Source of the DNA: SpSt-501 sp037481615
Lineage (GTDB): Bacteria; Desulfobacterota; Desulfobacteria; Desulfobacterales; SpSt-501
Strand: one strand, 5' to 3'
NCBI GenBank assembly: GCA_037481615.1
Contig: JBBFLI010000014.1
Length of the DNA: 64,000 nt
In this document: in pieces, positions 42,702 through 51,533 of the stretch
How positions within the stretch are numbered: the first letter of the stretch is position 1
Layout: every line of letters begins with the position of its first letter
Program-made: the position numbers and the translations under genes
Notes under the pieces: model-generated
Seen by the model: only the letters and a program-made list of their open reading frames with translations
Database searches by the model: none
Told to the model about the DNA's origin: nothing

Positions 42702-43189
42702 GGCCGCTCCTTCCGCGGCGGCCGGATCGCCCCCGCCAGCCGCGCCAGGGCGTGCACCAGGATCAGGGCCCCGCAGACCGGAGCCGACCAGTTCACCCAG
42801 TCCAGGGAAAGGCGCAGGGTGGGGGTCAGGTGCTCCATGGTGCGCGCAAGCAGATCGGCGCCGGAATAGATGAGCATCAGGCCGAACAAAGCGACGCCCA
42901 GGGTGCTCAGGATTTCCAGGGCCTGGGCCGCTCGCGGCGGCAGCCGGTCGGTCAGGAGGGTGAGCCGTACATGGAAATTCTCGCGCACCCCCAGGCTGCC
43001 GGACAAGAGGGTCATCCAGGCGAAGAGCATGAGCGAGATTTCCTCGGGCCAGGAGAGGGCGCGGCCGACGACGTAGCGGAAGAAGATGGAGACCGCCAGC
43101 GCCGCCACCAGGGCGGCGGCAAGCAGCACCACCGCCCCGCCCGTGACGCGGGCCAGCCCGTGGCTCAGTCCGTCGAGGAGCTTGAACAT
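42698..43189 (-). CDS. dctQ: TRAP transporter small permease DctQ
   Basis: A 163-aa protein with four helices and the DctQ phrase RYVVGRALSWPEEISLMLFAWMTLLSGSLGVRE. It anchors DctM in the membrane. Overlaps dctM by 4 bp; dctP lies 64 bp upstream. Confidence 0.92.
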   Translation of the reverse strand: MFKLLDGLSHGLARVTGGAVVLLAAALVAALAVSIFFRYVVGRALSWPEEISLMLFAWMTLLSGSLGVRENFHVRLTLLTDRLPPRAAQALEILSTLGVALFGLMLIYSGADLLARTMEHLTPTLRLSLDWVNWSAPVCGALILVHALARLAGAIRPPRKERP

Positions 43190-43253
43190 GACGGGCCTAC
43201 ATCGGGCCCGCGGCCCGGAAGCCGCGGGCCCGCAAGGCTCAAGGGGGCGGGGT

Positions 43254-44249
43254 TTACTGCACGGCCTTGAGCACCCGGTCCATCAGCTCGGGGCCGATGG
43301 AGTCCCGGAATTGCTTGTACACAGGGTCCACCATGGCCCGGAAAGCCGCCGGGTCCTTGATTTTATTGATCTGCATCCCTTTGGCGGCCAGAGCGGTCTT
43401 GATCTGTTCCTCGTTGGCCGCGTTTGCGCTCCGCTGGGCCTGGATGGCCGCGGCCGCCGCAGCCTGGACGGCCTTCTTCTGCGGCTCCGTCAGCTTCTCC
43501 CAGGTTTTCTGGCTGATCAAGACCCCCAGCGCCGAGTAGGTGTGATTGGTCAGCGACAAGTACTTGCAGACCTCGAAAAACCCGTTGTTCTGGATCACGG
43601 CCATGGGGATCTCCAACCCGTCGATGGTGCCCTGCTGCACGGCGGTGAAGACTTCGCCCCAGGCCATGGGCACGGCGTTGCCGCCCAGCGAGCGGAACAT
43701 GCCCAGGTAGACGGGGTTCTGCATCACCCGCCACTTGATCCCCTCGATGTCTTTGGGCTCGTAGATGGGCCGGACGTTGTTGATCATCTGGCGGAAACCG
43801 CCTTCGGCGAAACCCAGGCCGACGATTTTCTTTTTGGCGAGTTTCGCCAGGAGTTCCCGGCCGATCGCCCCGTCCAAGACCTTGTGGGCCCGGGCTTCGT
43901 CGCTATAGAGGAAGGGCATGTCGTTGATCTGGAACGCAGGCTCGATGCTGGCGATCGGGGCGTTGGTGATGACGCCCATCTGGAGGGTGCCGAACGAGAG
44001 GCCCTCGAGCATCTCCTTCTCGTCGCCGAGCTGCCGGTTGGGGTAGAACTGCACCTGGAACTGCCCCGGCGCCTGCGCCTCCAAGGCTTTCTTGAACTCC
44101 CGGGCGGCGATCGCATAGGGGTCGGTGGGGCCGTCGGAGGTGGTCCAGCCCATTTTGAGCACCACGGGCCCGGCCCATGACGGAGCCGCGCCCGCCGCGG
44201 CCAGGATGGCGGCCGCCGCCAGGGCAAGGAAACGCACGTTGCTTTTCAT
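43254..44249 (-). CDS. dctP: TRAP transporter substrate-binding protein DctP
   Basis: A 331-aa periplasmic binding protein with a signal peptide ending APSWA, near residue 26. Family motifs: LKMGWTTSDGPTDPYAIAAREFKKAL, GGFRQMINNVRPI with the conserved substrate-carboxylate Arg, and VFTAVQQGTIDGLEIP. Ligand is likely an organic acid or related compound; the exact substrate cannot be read. It has its own promoter at 44376-44404. The DUF6282 hydrolase gene lies 224 bp upstream in the same direction. Confidence 0.92.
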   Translation of the reverse strand: MKSNVRFLALAAAAILAAAGAAPSWAGPVVLKMGWTTSDGPTDPYAIAAREFKKALEAQAPGQFQVQFYPNRQLGDEKEMLEGLSFGTLQMGVITNAPIASIEPAFQINDMPFLYSDEARAHKVLDGAIGRELLAKLAKKKIVGLGFAEGGFRQMINNVRPIYEPKDIEGIKWRVMQNPVYLGMFRSLGGNAVPMAWGEVFTAVQQGTIDGLEIPMAVIQNNGFFEVCKYLSLTNHTYSALGVLISQKTWEKLTEPQKKAVQAAAAAAIQAQRSANAANEEQIKTALAAKGMQINKIKDPAAFRAMVDPVYKQFRDSIGPELMDRVLKAVQ

Positions 44250-44375
44250 GAGTCGTCTCCCGGTTCGAGGGGTTTTCCCGGCAATCCGCGCGATACCCAA
44301 CCCCCGGGGGCTTCGGGCCTCCGCGGCGGGTCGCCCGTACCGCGCACGCCGCCGGTTTCGGGCAATCGGTTGGAC

Positions 44376-44404
44376 TCTATAAACGGCCCGCTTTGGCGAG
44401 TCAA
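44376..44404 (-). promoter_or_regulatory. Sigma-70 promoter of the TRAP genes
   Basis: TTGACT (44404-44399) on the minus strand, exactly 17 bp, then TATAGA (44381-44376). The leader to dctP is about 120 nt. Confidence 0.75.
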
Positions 44405-44473
44405 GCGCGGCCCCGCACGGCGGCAGGCGTAAGAGTAGGACTTCCACGGTGAGGACCCGACCGGGCGTGAGGC

Positions 44474-45376
44474 TTACTCCAGGAGGCGCCGGGGGTTGTC
44501 GGACACCATGGTTTTGATCTCGGCCGTGCTGAAACCCAAATCTTGCAGCCGCTCCAGGCAATCCCCCAGGCCGTACACGGCCGGTGGGTTGGAGACCTGG
44601 CCGAAGTCGCTCGAGAGCACCACGTGCTCCACCCCCAGGGAGCGGATGCTCCGGGCCATCTCTTCCAGACCGATGGACCCCGGGCAGGCCGGCGTCAGGG
44701 CGAAGAGGCAGTGCTCGACCAGCGCCCCCAGGCCGACGGCTTCCCGCTGCCGGGCGAGATCCATGCCGCACACCGGCTCGGAGACGTGAGTGGCCGCGAG
44801 CCGGCGCACCCCGGCCCTCCGGGCCGCACGCAGCAGCGCAAGGGCCTCTTCCGGCGAGACGTGGCCGGTCGCCAGCACGGCGTCGTGTTGGGCGGCCAGC
44901 TCCAGGATGGGCGGCAACTCCGCGGCCAGGGCGCCGGATTCGTCGAGGAGCCGGATGCCCGTGAAGCCCGGGGGCAAGGGAAATGCGGTCGGCGGCCGGC
45001 CGGCGCCCCAGACGGCGATGTGGTGGGCGGCACCGTAGGTGGGGGCGAAAACGACCCGGCCGCCGGCGCGCAGGAAGGCCTCCGCCGCGACGGGGTTGAG
45101 GCCGCCCGAGGGCGGGTTCAGGGCGAGGGCGGAGTAAAAGCGCGGCCCCTGCGGATAAAGCCGGTTGACGGCCAGCACCCGGCCCACCGTGGAGGTGCAG
45201 TGGTCCTTGATGAGCATGCCGGCCATCCCCGCATCGGCGGCATCGCGGGCGAGCTCGAGCAGGTCTTGTTTGCGGGCCACCACATCGGGGGCGGCGTGCA
45301 CATGGAGGTCGATGGCCCCCTTGAGCAGCGGGCTGAACTTTTTGGGGCGGGATTCCGGCTCGGGGAAGGGGTTCAC
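44474..45376 (-). CDS. DUF6282-type metal-dependent hydrolase
   Basis: A 300-aa amidohydrolase-like protein. The HxH motif DLHVHAAPD (about 23-31), a Lys/His region IKDHC (about 56), ATHVSEP and a late LSSDFGQ give the metal-site pattern of the family. The start is GTG 45376 with AAAGGAT upstream; no ATG fits better. It lies upstream of the TRAP genes and may process the compound they import; substrate unknown. Confidence 0.8.
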   Translation of the reverse strand: MNPFPEPESRPKKFSPLLKGAIDLHVHAAPDVVARKQDLLELARDAADAGMAGMLIKDHCTSTVGRVLAVNRLYPQGPRFYSALALNPPSGGLNPVAAEAFLRAGGRVVFAPTYGAAHHIAVWGAGRPPTAFPLPPGFTGIRLLDESGALAAELPPILELAAQHDAVLATGHVSPEEALALLRAARRAGVRRLAATHVSEPVCGMDLARQREAVGLGALVEHCLFALTPACPGSIGLEEMARSIRSLGVEHVVLSSDFGQVSNPPAVYGLGDCLERLQDLGFSTAEIKTMVSDNPRRLLE

Positions 45377-45400
45377 GGCGCGGATCCTTTCGCACGGGAA

Positions 45401-45430
45401 GGGGAGCCGCCGGGAATCGTGCGGCTCCCC
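45401..45430 (-). terminator. Hairpin after the bacterioferritin gene
   Basis: GGGGAGCCGC and GCGGCTCCCC form a perfect 10-bp stem with a 10-nt loop, followed on the minus strand by TTCCC. The weak T run makes it an uncertain terminator. Confidence 0.4.
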
Positions 45431-45451
45431 GTGGGGGGCCTCCGGTCGCCT

Positions 45452-45997
45452 TCAGGCCGCCTCGCCCCCGGTGCCCACGGCGAAGCCCTTGGGGGTGAGC
45501 CCCGTGGAGGAGGGGGTGCCGGCGATCTTGGCGAGGAAGGTGTCGCCGAGTGTCTGGATGTGCTCGTCGACGTTGTCGAAGTAGTTGTAGTGGATCTGCT
45601 CCTCGGCGATGATCGCCTCGAAGAGCTTCATCGTGAGGCTGTCGCCGTTTTCGCGGCAGATCCCGGCGAAGCCGTTGTAAACGTCGATCGTGTTGTCCTC
45701 GAGCCGGGCGTCGAAGGCGAAGAGCTGCTCCACCTTCTGGCCCTTCTGCACCTTGTGGCCGTGCTCGGTCACGGGCTCGCCGCCCAGCTCCTTGATCCGC
45801 TCGGCGAACATCTCGGCGTGGCGCATCTCGTCGATCGCGATCAGCTTGATCTTGGCCGCAAGCTCGCCGTAGTCCTTGTCGTCCAGGTTGTAGTGCTGGT
45901 TCATGTACTGGTGGATGGCGTGCAGCTCCATCGCGCGCGCCTTGTTCAACACCTCGATGACCTTCTGCCTGCGTTCCTCGCGGGATTTCTGCGCCAT
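45452..45997 (-). CDS. bfr: Bacterioferritin-like diiron protein
   Basis: A 181-aa four-helix protein. The diiron ligands are seen as ARAMELHAIHQYM (E and H, about 18-26), DEMRHAEMF (E-x-x-H, about 54-62) and the later IAEEQIHYNYFDNVDEHI (about 131-148). It may store iron or detoxify peroxide. The C-terminal 30 residues are an extra tail. AAAGGAGAGG lies 6 bp before ATG 45997. Confidence 0.83.
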   Translation of the reverse strand: MAQKSREERRQKVIEVLNKARAMELHAIHQYMNQHYNLDDKDYGELAAKIKLIAIDEMRHAEMFAERIKELGGEPVTEHGHKVQKGQKVEQLFAFDARLEDNTIDVYNGFAGICRENGDSLTMKLFEAIIAEEQIHYNYFDNVDEHIQTLGDTFLAKIAGTPSSTGLTPKGFAVGTGGEAA

Positions 45998-46128
45998 GGG
46001 GGCCTCTCCTTTCACTCTCCGGGGTGATGGACGCCGGGGGGGGCGGGCGGATCCGCCCCCCCGCGCTCTCGCGTTCCCGAAGATGGGTATCACATCCCGG
46101 CCGCGGGCTCAAACCCCGGCGGGCCGCC

Positions 46129-46157
46129 TTGACAGCCGGGGGCCCCGGCCCTACGAT
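46129..46157 (+). promoter_or_regulatory. Sigma-70 promoter of the carbamoyltransferase gene
   Basis: TTGACA (46129-46134), 17 bp, TACGAT (46152-46157). It lies 38 bp upstream of the ATG at 46195. Confidence 0.75.
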
Positions 46158-46194
46158 CGGCGGCCTTCATTTTCCCCCGGGGAGAATCCGCCGC

Positions 46195-47778
46195 ATGCGC
46201 ATCCTATCCTTCTATTTCGGACACGACGCGAACGTGACCCTCCTCGACGAGGGGGAGGTGGTCTGCGTTCTCGAAAAGGAGCGTCTGACGCGCGTCAAGC
46301 ACGACGCCGGCCCGATGGACCTCGCCGCGATCCTGGAACGCTACGGCTGGACGCCGGCCTCGGTCGATCTCGTGGTTTTCAACCCCTACCTCCGGCCGGC
46401 GAAGGAGGGCACGCGCTTTGCGCTCGAGCTCGAGGGCGAGCGCTACGACGAGCGGCCCGACTACAAGGAGGACGGCTGGCGCGGGCCCCCCGAGGGGCGC
46501 ATGAGCCGCCACCGGATCCGGCTCCTCGGGCGCCTGGTGGAGGCGGTCGCCGTGGACCATCACCTCGCCCACGCCGCCGGCGCGCTCTTCACCTCGCCCT
46601 TCGAGGAGGCGGGGATCCTCTCGGCCGACGGCAGCGGCGATCTGCGCGCCTGCGCCATGGCCTGGGGCGGGGGAAACCGCATCCGCGAGATCGAGTACGG
46701 CTGGGGCTACGAAAAGAAGAAGATGCAGCTCAACATCGGGGCCGTCTGGGCCTCGCTCGGCGAGTACAACTTCGGGATGAAGCGGCTCGAGGGCGCAGGC
46801 AAACTCATGGGCTTGGCGAGCTACGGAACCCCGCGAGAGGAGATCGTGGAGGTCTTGCGCGAGCAGATGCTCTATTACCCCTACGCGCCCTTCCAGACCT
46901 TCCGCTTCGGCCGCGGCGACGAGCTCACCCTCGACCCCGAGGACCCCTTCGCCCAAGACGTCTGCGCCTCGCTGCAGCAGCTCACGACCGAGCTCTTCCT
47001 CGAGGCCGCGCGGCGCCTGAAGGAGCGTCGGCCGGTCGAACACGTGGTCCTCACCGGCGGGTGCGCCATGAACTGCATCGCCAACACCGCCGTGCACCGA
47101 AGCGGCCTGTTCGCCGGCACCTGGGTCCCCGCCCAGCCCCACGACGGGGGACTGAGCCTGGGGCAGGCGCTCTTCGTCTGGCACCACGTGCTCGGCCGCC
47201 CCCGCACCCCCCGGCCGCTCTCCCCCTACCTCGGGACCGACGCCGGGCCGATCCGCGCCGAGTGGGCGGGGGAGATCGTGCGCTTCCTTCTCGAGGGGAA
47301 GAGCGTCGGTCTCTGTTACGGCCGCGCCGAGTCCGGCCCGCGCGCCCTCGGCCACCGCAGCATCCTGCTCGACCCGCGCCTGCCCGACGGCAAGGATCGG
47401 CTGAACCGCGAGGTGAAGAAACGCGAGTGGTACCGCCCCTATGCGCCGATGGTGCTCGGCGGCGACTGGGGGGTTCCCGGAAAGTACATGTCCTACATCG
47501 TCCCCGTCGCCGCGCAGGGGGTTCCGGCCGTGACCCACGTGGACGGCACCACCCGGCCGCAGATCCTCGAGGAGGGCGACGACCCGTTTCTCCTGCGGCT
47601 GCTTCGGCTTTGGGAGGAGAAGACGGGTTGCCGGATGCTGCTCAACACCTCGTTCAACTGTCAGGAGCCCCTCGTGGACACGGTCGAGCAGGCGCGCGCC
47701 ACGTGGCGACGGACGGGGCTCGATGTGCTCGTCACCCCGGAGGGCGTCGAGACCAAGGGGCCCGGAGGCGGTCAATAG
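46195..47778 (+). CDS. Carbamoyltransferase (NodU/TobZ family)
   Basis: A 527-aa O-carbamoyltransferase. The N-terminal Kae1-like part has FYFGHDANVTLLDEG, DHHLAHAAGA (metal His) and LSADGSGD; the C-terminal part has YGRAESGPRALGHRSILLDPR and RMLLNTSFN, the NodU signature. It transfers carbamoyl from carbamoyl phosphate to a sugar or natural product hydroxyl. It is monocistronic with its own promoter and lies close to a glycan locus. The stop overlaps, convergently, the end of the ferredoxin gene by 7 bp. Confidence 0.9.
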   Translation: MRILSFYFGHDANVTLLDEGEVVCVLEKERLTRVKHDAGPMDLAAILERYGWTPASVDLVVFNPYLRPAKEGTRFALELEGERYDERPDYKEDGWRGPPEGRMSRHRIRLLGRLVEAVAVDHHLAHAAGALFTSPFEEAGILSADGSGDLRACAMAWGGGNRIREIEYGWGYEKKKMQLNIGAVWASLGEYNFGMKRLEGAGKLMGLASYGTPREEIVEVLREQMLYYPYAPFQTFRFGRGDELTLDPEDPFAQDVCASLQQLTTELFLEAARRLKERRPVEHVVLTGGCAMNCIANTAVHRSGLFAGTWVPAQPHDGGLSLGQALFVWHHVLGRPRTPRPLSPYLGTDAGPIRAEWAGEIVRFLLEGKSVGLCYGRAESGPRALGHRSILLDPRLPDGKDRLNREVKKREWYRPYAPMVLGGDWGVPGKYMSYIVPVAAQGVPAVTHVDGTTRPQILEEGDDPFLLRLLRLWEEKTGCRMLLNTSFNCQEPLVDTVEQARATWRRTGLDVLVTPEGVETKGPGGGQ

Positions 47779-48548
47779 CGGCGGGTGCTGAGGGCGGAGA
47801 CGCGGCCCGAGTGGCGCTTGGCGCACTCGGGGCAGAAGCGGTGATGCTCCTTCACGTCGGGGTGGTGATCGACCGCGCGGGAATGGGCCGCCTCGAGAAA
47901 CCTCGGGGTCGCGAAGCGCCGGCCGCAGCCCTCGCAGACGGCGAGGGGGTGGCGGCCGATCGTCTCGCCGCGGATCGAGATCACGCGCACGGCCTCCTCG
48001 TCGTGCACGTGGATCACCTGGGTGGGGCAGACGTTGGCGCAGGTGCCGCAGCCGATGCAGCGGCCCTCGACCGGCTCGATCAGGCGGAGGCCTTCCCGCT
48101 TCCCCAGCCGCAGGGCGGACGCTCCGACCACCTCGCGGCAGATGCGCTCGCAGAGAAGGCAGCGGATGCAGCCGTCGGGGGGGGGGTCGATGCGGAGGTT
48201 GAACTCGGCGGCGAGCCGGAGCAGGCGCTCGGCCTGCGGCGCCTGACGCAGGAGCGCCCGCATCGCCTTCTCGCGCGCGGCCTGGACGGCGGCGCTCTCG
48301 GTGCGGACCTCCAGCCCCGGGGTCACCTTCAGGAGGCAGGCCCGCTTGGTCTGCGGGGCCTGGCCTTCCGCGCTGACCTCCACGGTGCAAAGGCGGCACA
48401 CCCCCACCGCCCGGTGCAGGGCGGGGTGGTGGCAGACGTGGGGGATGCGCACGCCCGCCTCGAGGAGCGCCGTGAGCAAAGATCGCCCCGCGGGCAGCTC
48501 GAGGGTCCGATCGTTCACGCGGACGGGGATCGGGGGTTCGCCGGTCAT
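47772..48548 (-). CDS. HoxU/NuoG-type [2Fe-2S]+[4Fe-4S] ferredoxin subunit
   Basis: A 258-aa electron-transfer subunit. Residues about 1-80 are a plant-type [2Fe-2S] domain with CHHPALHRAVGVCRLCTVEV and a later C. Residues about 140-200 have CIRCLLCERIC and CIGCGTCANVC for two [4Fe-4S] clusters. The tail from about 205 has CEGCG...CPEC, a zinc-ribbon-like unit also found in the GltD-like subunit. It starts within the 70-aa gene's stop (ATGA) and is the last gene of the molybdoenzyme operon. Confidence 0.88.
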   Translation of the reverse strand: MTGEPPIPVRVNDRTLELPAGRSLLTALLEAGVRIPHVCHHPALHRAVGVCRLCTVEVSAEGQAPQTKRACLLKVTPGLEVRTESAAVQAAREKAMRALLRQAPQAERLLRLAAEFNLRIDPPPDGCIRCLLCERICREVVGASALRLGKREGLRLIEPVEGRCIGCGTCANVCPTQVIHVHDEEAVRVISIRGETIGRHPLAVCEGCGRRFATPRFLEAAHSRAVDHHPDVKEHHRFCPECAKRHSGRVSALSTRRY

Positions 48549-48757
48549 TCGTCGAGCAGCCGCAAGCAGTCCTGGGGGAAGCGGTGGGTCCCCTTGCCGT
48601 CGATCGAGACCTCGATCAGGGCGTCGGGGTCGTTCTTCGTCGTGTCCGGGTCGGTGATGACGCCGTGCCGGCCGATGTACTCGTCCATGTGCGGGCCCCA
48701 GCTCTCGTCCGCGGAGCGCCGGTAGATTTCGACTTTCTGCCCCTTGTGAAACGCCAT
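48545..48757 (-). CDS. Small SH3-like hypothetical protein
   Basis: A 70-aa soluble protein with beta-rich look: HKGQKVEIYRRS, YIGRHGVITDP, DALIEVSIDGKGTHRFPQDCLRLL. The pattern of short strands around a GxxG turn suggests an SH3-like or KOW-like barrel. AAGGAGG precedes ATG. It overlaps the ferredoxin gene start by 4 bp. It may assist the molybdoenzyme complex, but the function is unknown. Confidence 0.65.
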   Translation of the reverse strand: MAFHKGQKVEIYRRSADESWGPHMDEYIGRHGVITDPDTTKNDPDALIEVSIDGKGTHRFPQDCLRLLDE

Positions 48758-48796
48758 GCCGGGCCTCCTTGCTCCGCCCCGAGCCGCCTTCCGCCT

Positions 48797-50959
48797 TCAC
48801 GCCGGGTGGAGGTCCGTGTGCACGCGCGCGGTTTCGCGGCGGGCGCACGCCTGGCAGAGTCTCCCCCCGGTCCACAGCGGTCCGACCGGCGCGGTGCGCT
48901 TCTGCAGGTAATCGAGATAGCGTCGCGGGCCGAGGACCGCCCCGCACCCCTCGCAGTGCTCGAGCCGTTCGCGGTTCAAAATCGTGCCGCACCAGGATAG
49001 CAGGCGCTCGCCGTTGCGGTCAACGAGGCGGATGGCGTCGTTCGGGCAGTTCGCCGCGCAGGCGCCGCAGAGGATGCAGCGCTCCGCCGTGACCCGCAGA
49101 TCGGTCGGGCCGGGGCGGTCGAAGGAGAGAAAACCGAACTGCAGGGCGTCGATCCCCATGCGGTCGCGGCAGACGGTGACACAGGTGCCGCAGCGCAGGC
49201 AGACGTCGCAGCGCAGGCAGCGCCGGGCCTCCTCGCGCACGGCGTTCTCGGGATAGCCGAGCTCGACCTGCTGGAAGGTGGTGCGGCGCCGCTCGAGGTT
49301 GAGCAGCGGCATCTCCGGCCGCTTGAGGCTCATCTTCGTGCCGGCCGGCACCTCGATCCAGGCCACGCGCCGGCGGCGCACGGGGACGGGCGGCATCGTC
49401 GGCTGGGGGATGCCCGAGAGCCAGCGGTCGATCGCCTCGGCCGCACGCTTGCCCGCACCGATCGCCTCGACCACGGTCGCCGGGCCGGTGACGGCGTCCC
49501 CGCCGGCGAAGACGCCGGGAAGCGAGGTCTCCTGCGTCACGGCGCTCGCCTGGATCGTCTGCCGGCGGCTCCAGGCGAGGCCTTTCAGATCGCGCAGGCA
49601 GTCGAGATCGATGCGCTGGCCGATGGCCGAGACGATCGTGTCGGCTTCGATCGTGAAGTCGCTGCCCTCGACGGGCACCGGAAAGAGCCGGGGGCCGTCG
49701 TCCTTTTTCACCATCTTCGCCCGCACGCAGACGAGCCCGCGCACCGCGCCCGCCTCCCCGTGCACGGCCTTGGGGATGGTGAGAAAGCAGAAACGGATGC
49801 CCTCCTCCTCGGCCTGTTCCACCTCCTCCACGTCGGCCGGCATGTCCGCCCGGCTCCGGCGGTAGGCGAGCGTCACCTCCTCGCAGCCCAGGCGCAGGCA
49901 GGTGCGCGCGGCGTCGATGGCCACGTTGCCCCCGCCCACGACGACGGCGCGCTTTCCCGGCGCGCGGTGGTCGCCCAACGCCACCCGGCGCAACAGCGCG
50001 ATCGCCTCGATCACCTGGGGGAAATCCCCCTCGCCGGGGATGTTCAGCTTGAAGGAGGCGTGGGCGCCGATCGCGAGAAACACCGCATCGTAGCCGCGGG
50101 ACTTGAGCGTTTCGAGGTCGAGGTCGCGCCCGTAGCGCATGTTGAAACGGAAGCGCACGCCCAGGTCCTCGAGCATGGCGACCTCGCGGTCGATCACCTC
50201 GCGCGGCAGGCGGTAGCGGGGGATGCCGAGCATCATCATGCCGCCCGCCATCGGCAGATCCTCGAAGACCGTGACCCCGTACCCCTTGAGGGCGAGGTAG
50301 TAGGCCGCGGTCAGCCCCCCCGGACCCGCCCCGACCACCGCGACCCGTTTCCCCTTGTCGGCCTCGCGCGGCGGGTTGCGGTACTGGCGCTCGGAGAGCG
50401 CGCGCTCCGCGGCGAAGGCCTTGAGGAACTTGATCGAAATCGGCTTGTCGACCCGGCCCCGCACGCACATGAATTCGCAGGGCCGCGTGCAGACCAGGCC
50501 GCAGACCCAGGGGAAGGGGTTGTCGCGGCGGATGACCTCGATCGCCTCGGCGTCCTTTCCCTGGGCGATCAGGTTCACGTAGGTCGGGACATCGATCCCC
50601 GCCGGGCAGGCCATCTGGCAGGGGGCGGGAACGAGCCGCACGCAATCGCCGCTTGCGCAGTTGTGGGTGTCGATGTGGCTCTGGAAGACCTCGCGCTTCC
50701 GGCTCAGCGCGTCGAGCAACAGCCGGGCGAGCGCGCCGGCGGCCGGCGGCTCGAGCTCGTTGGCCAACTCGTCGGCGAGCGAGGCGATCGCCCCCGGGTG
50801 GTCCTGGCCGGCCCGGCCCCAGGCGACGTCGTTCAGCAGCTCGAGGACCTCCTCGGCGATCCGGCGGCTGCGGGGGTGGTCGAGCCGGCCGGATTCGATC
50901 TCCTCGCGCACGCGCTGGATGGTCTCGTGGACCGGGCAGGGGGGGGCGTTCGCGCTCAT
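48797..50959 (-). CDS. FAD-dependent NAD(P)H:ferredoxin oxidoreductase subunit (GltD-like) with ferredoxin domains
   Basis: A 720-aa flavoprotein. Residues about 95-165 hold an iron-sulfur region (CASGDCVRLVPAPCQMACPAGID...CTRPCE). FAD-binding VAVVGAGPGGLTAAYYLA follows at about 205-222. The second nucleotide site AVVVGGGNVAIDAARTC is at about 340. A third region (about 595-660) has CLRCDVCLRCGTCVTVC and CILCGACAANCPNDAI for [4Fe-4S] clusters. The tail from about 669 has CEGCG...CQAC. Such subunits accept electrons from NAD(P)H. It follows the four-cluster ferredoxin gene by 31 bp. Confidence 0.9.
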   Translation of the reverse strand: MSANAPPCPVHETIQRVREEIESGRLDHPRSRRIAEEVLELLNDVAWGRAGQDHPGAIASLADELANELEPPAAGALARLLLDALSRKREVFQSHIDTHNCASGDCVRLVPAPCQMACPAGIDVPTYVNLIAQGKDAEAIEVIRRDNPFPWVCGLVCTRPCEFMCVRGRVDKPISIKFLKAFAAERALSERQYRNPPREADKGKRVAVVGAGPGGLTAAYYLALKGYGVTVFEDLPMAGGMMMLGIPRYRLPREVIDREVAMLEDLGVRFRFNMRYGRDLDLETLKSRGYDAVFLAIGAHASFKLNIPGEGDFPQVIEAIALLRRVALGDHRAPGKRAVVVGGGNVAIDAARTCLRLGCEEVTLAYRRSRADMPADVEEVEQAEEEGIRFCFLTIPKAVHGEAGAVRGLVCVRAKMVKKDDGPRLFPVPVEGSDFTIEADTIVSAIGQRIDLDCLRDLKGLAWSRRQTIQASAVTQETSLPGVFAGGDAVTGPATVVEAIGAGKRAAEAIDRWLSGIPQPTMPPVPVRRRRVAWIEVPAGTKMSLKRPEMPLLNLERRRTTFQQVELGYPENAVREEARRCLRCDVCLRCGTCVTVCRDRMGIDALQFGFLSFDRPGPTDLRVTAERCILCGACAANCPNDAIRLVDRNGERLLSWCGTILNRERLEHCEGCGAVLGPRRYLDYLQKRTAPVGPLWTGGRLCQACARRETARVHTDLHPA

Positions 50960-50990
50960 CGGGTCGGCTCCGGCGGACGGCCGCGGAGGC

Positions 50991-51506
50991 TCATCCGATC
51001 TGGTTTTCCAGGCTCGCGATGGTGCGCGCGTGGCGCTCGCGGCGGATGCGGGTCATCTCCTCGACGCGGCCGAAGTGCAGGCAGTGGGTGGTGCACACGG
51101 TCACGCACGCGGGCTTGAGCCCCTGGTCGAGCCGGTCCTTGCAGTAGTCGCACTTGACCGCCTTGCCGGTCTCCGGGTTCCACTGCGGGGCGCCCCAGGG
51201 ACAGGCGGTGATGCAGGTCTTGCAGCCCACGCAGAGCTCGGGCTCGACGTAGACGATCCCGTCCCGGGGACGCTTGCGCATCGCGCCGGTCGGGCAGGCG
51301 GCGACGCACCAGGGGTTCTGGCAGTGGAAGCAGGGCATGAAAACGTAGGAGGCGCGCGGCTGGCCGTTCACCATGCGCGGGGCGACGTGGATCACCTGGC
51401 AGGGCTTGGGCCCGATCGGCAGGCCCTTGTTGCTCTTGCAGACGATCTCGCAGGAGTGGCAGCCGATGCAGTTCTTGGTGTCCTGGAAGAGGTAGTACTG
51501 GCTCAT
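50991..51506 (-). CDS. Four-cluster ferredoxin subunit (DmsB/PsrB-like)
   Basis: A 171-aa iron-sulfur protein with four cysteine groups: CIGCHSCEIVC (about 13-23), CFHCQNPWCVAAC (about 59-71), CVGCKTCITAC (about 92-102) and CDYCKDRLDQGLKPAC (about 119-134). Typical of electron-transfer partners of molybdoenzymes. No Tat or Sec signal, so it is cytoplasmic. AAGGAGGGAAA precedes ATG. Lies 27 bp downstream of the catalytic gene. Confidence 0.92.
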   Translation of the reverse strand: MSQYYLFQDTKNCIGCHSCEIVCKSNKGLPIGPKPCQVIHVAPRMVNGQPRASYVFMPCFHCQNPWCVAACPTGAMRKRPRDGIVYVEPELCVGCKTCITACPWGAPQWNPETGKAVKCDYCKDRLDQGLKPACVTVCTTHCLHFGRVEEMTRIRRERHARTIASLENQIG

Positions 51507-51533
51507 GGGCGGTTTCCCTCCTTGGCGTTCGCC

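Noticed and set aside
43254..46112. One 952-codon minus-strand open frame
   Set aside because: It only joins dctP with upstream non-coding and out-of-frame sequence; the true genes there are dctP, the DUF6282 hydrolase and the bacterioferritin, each with its own start.
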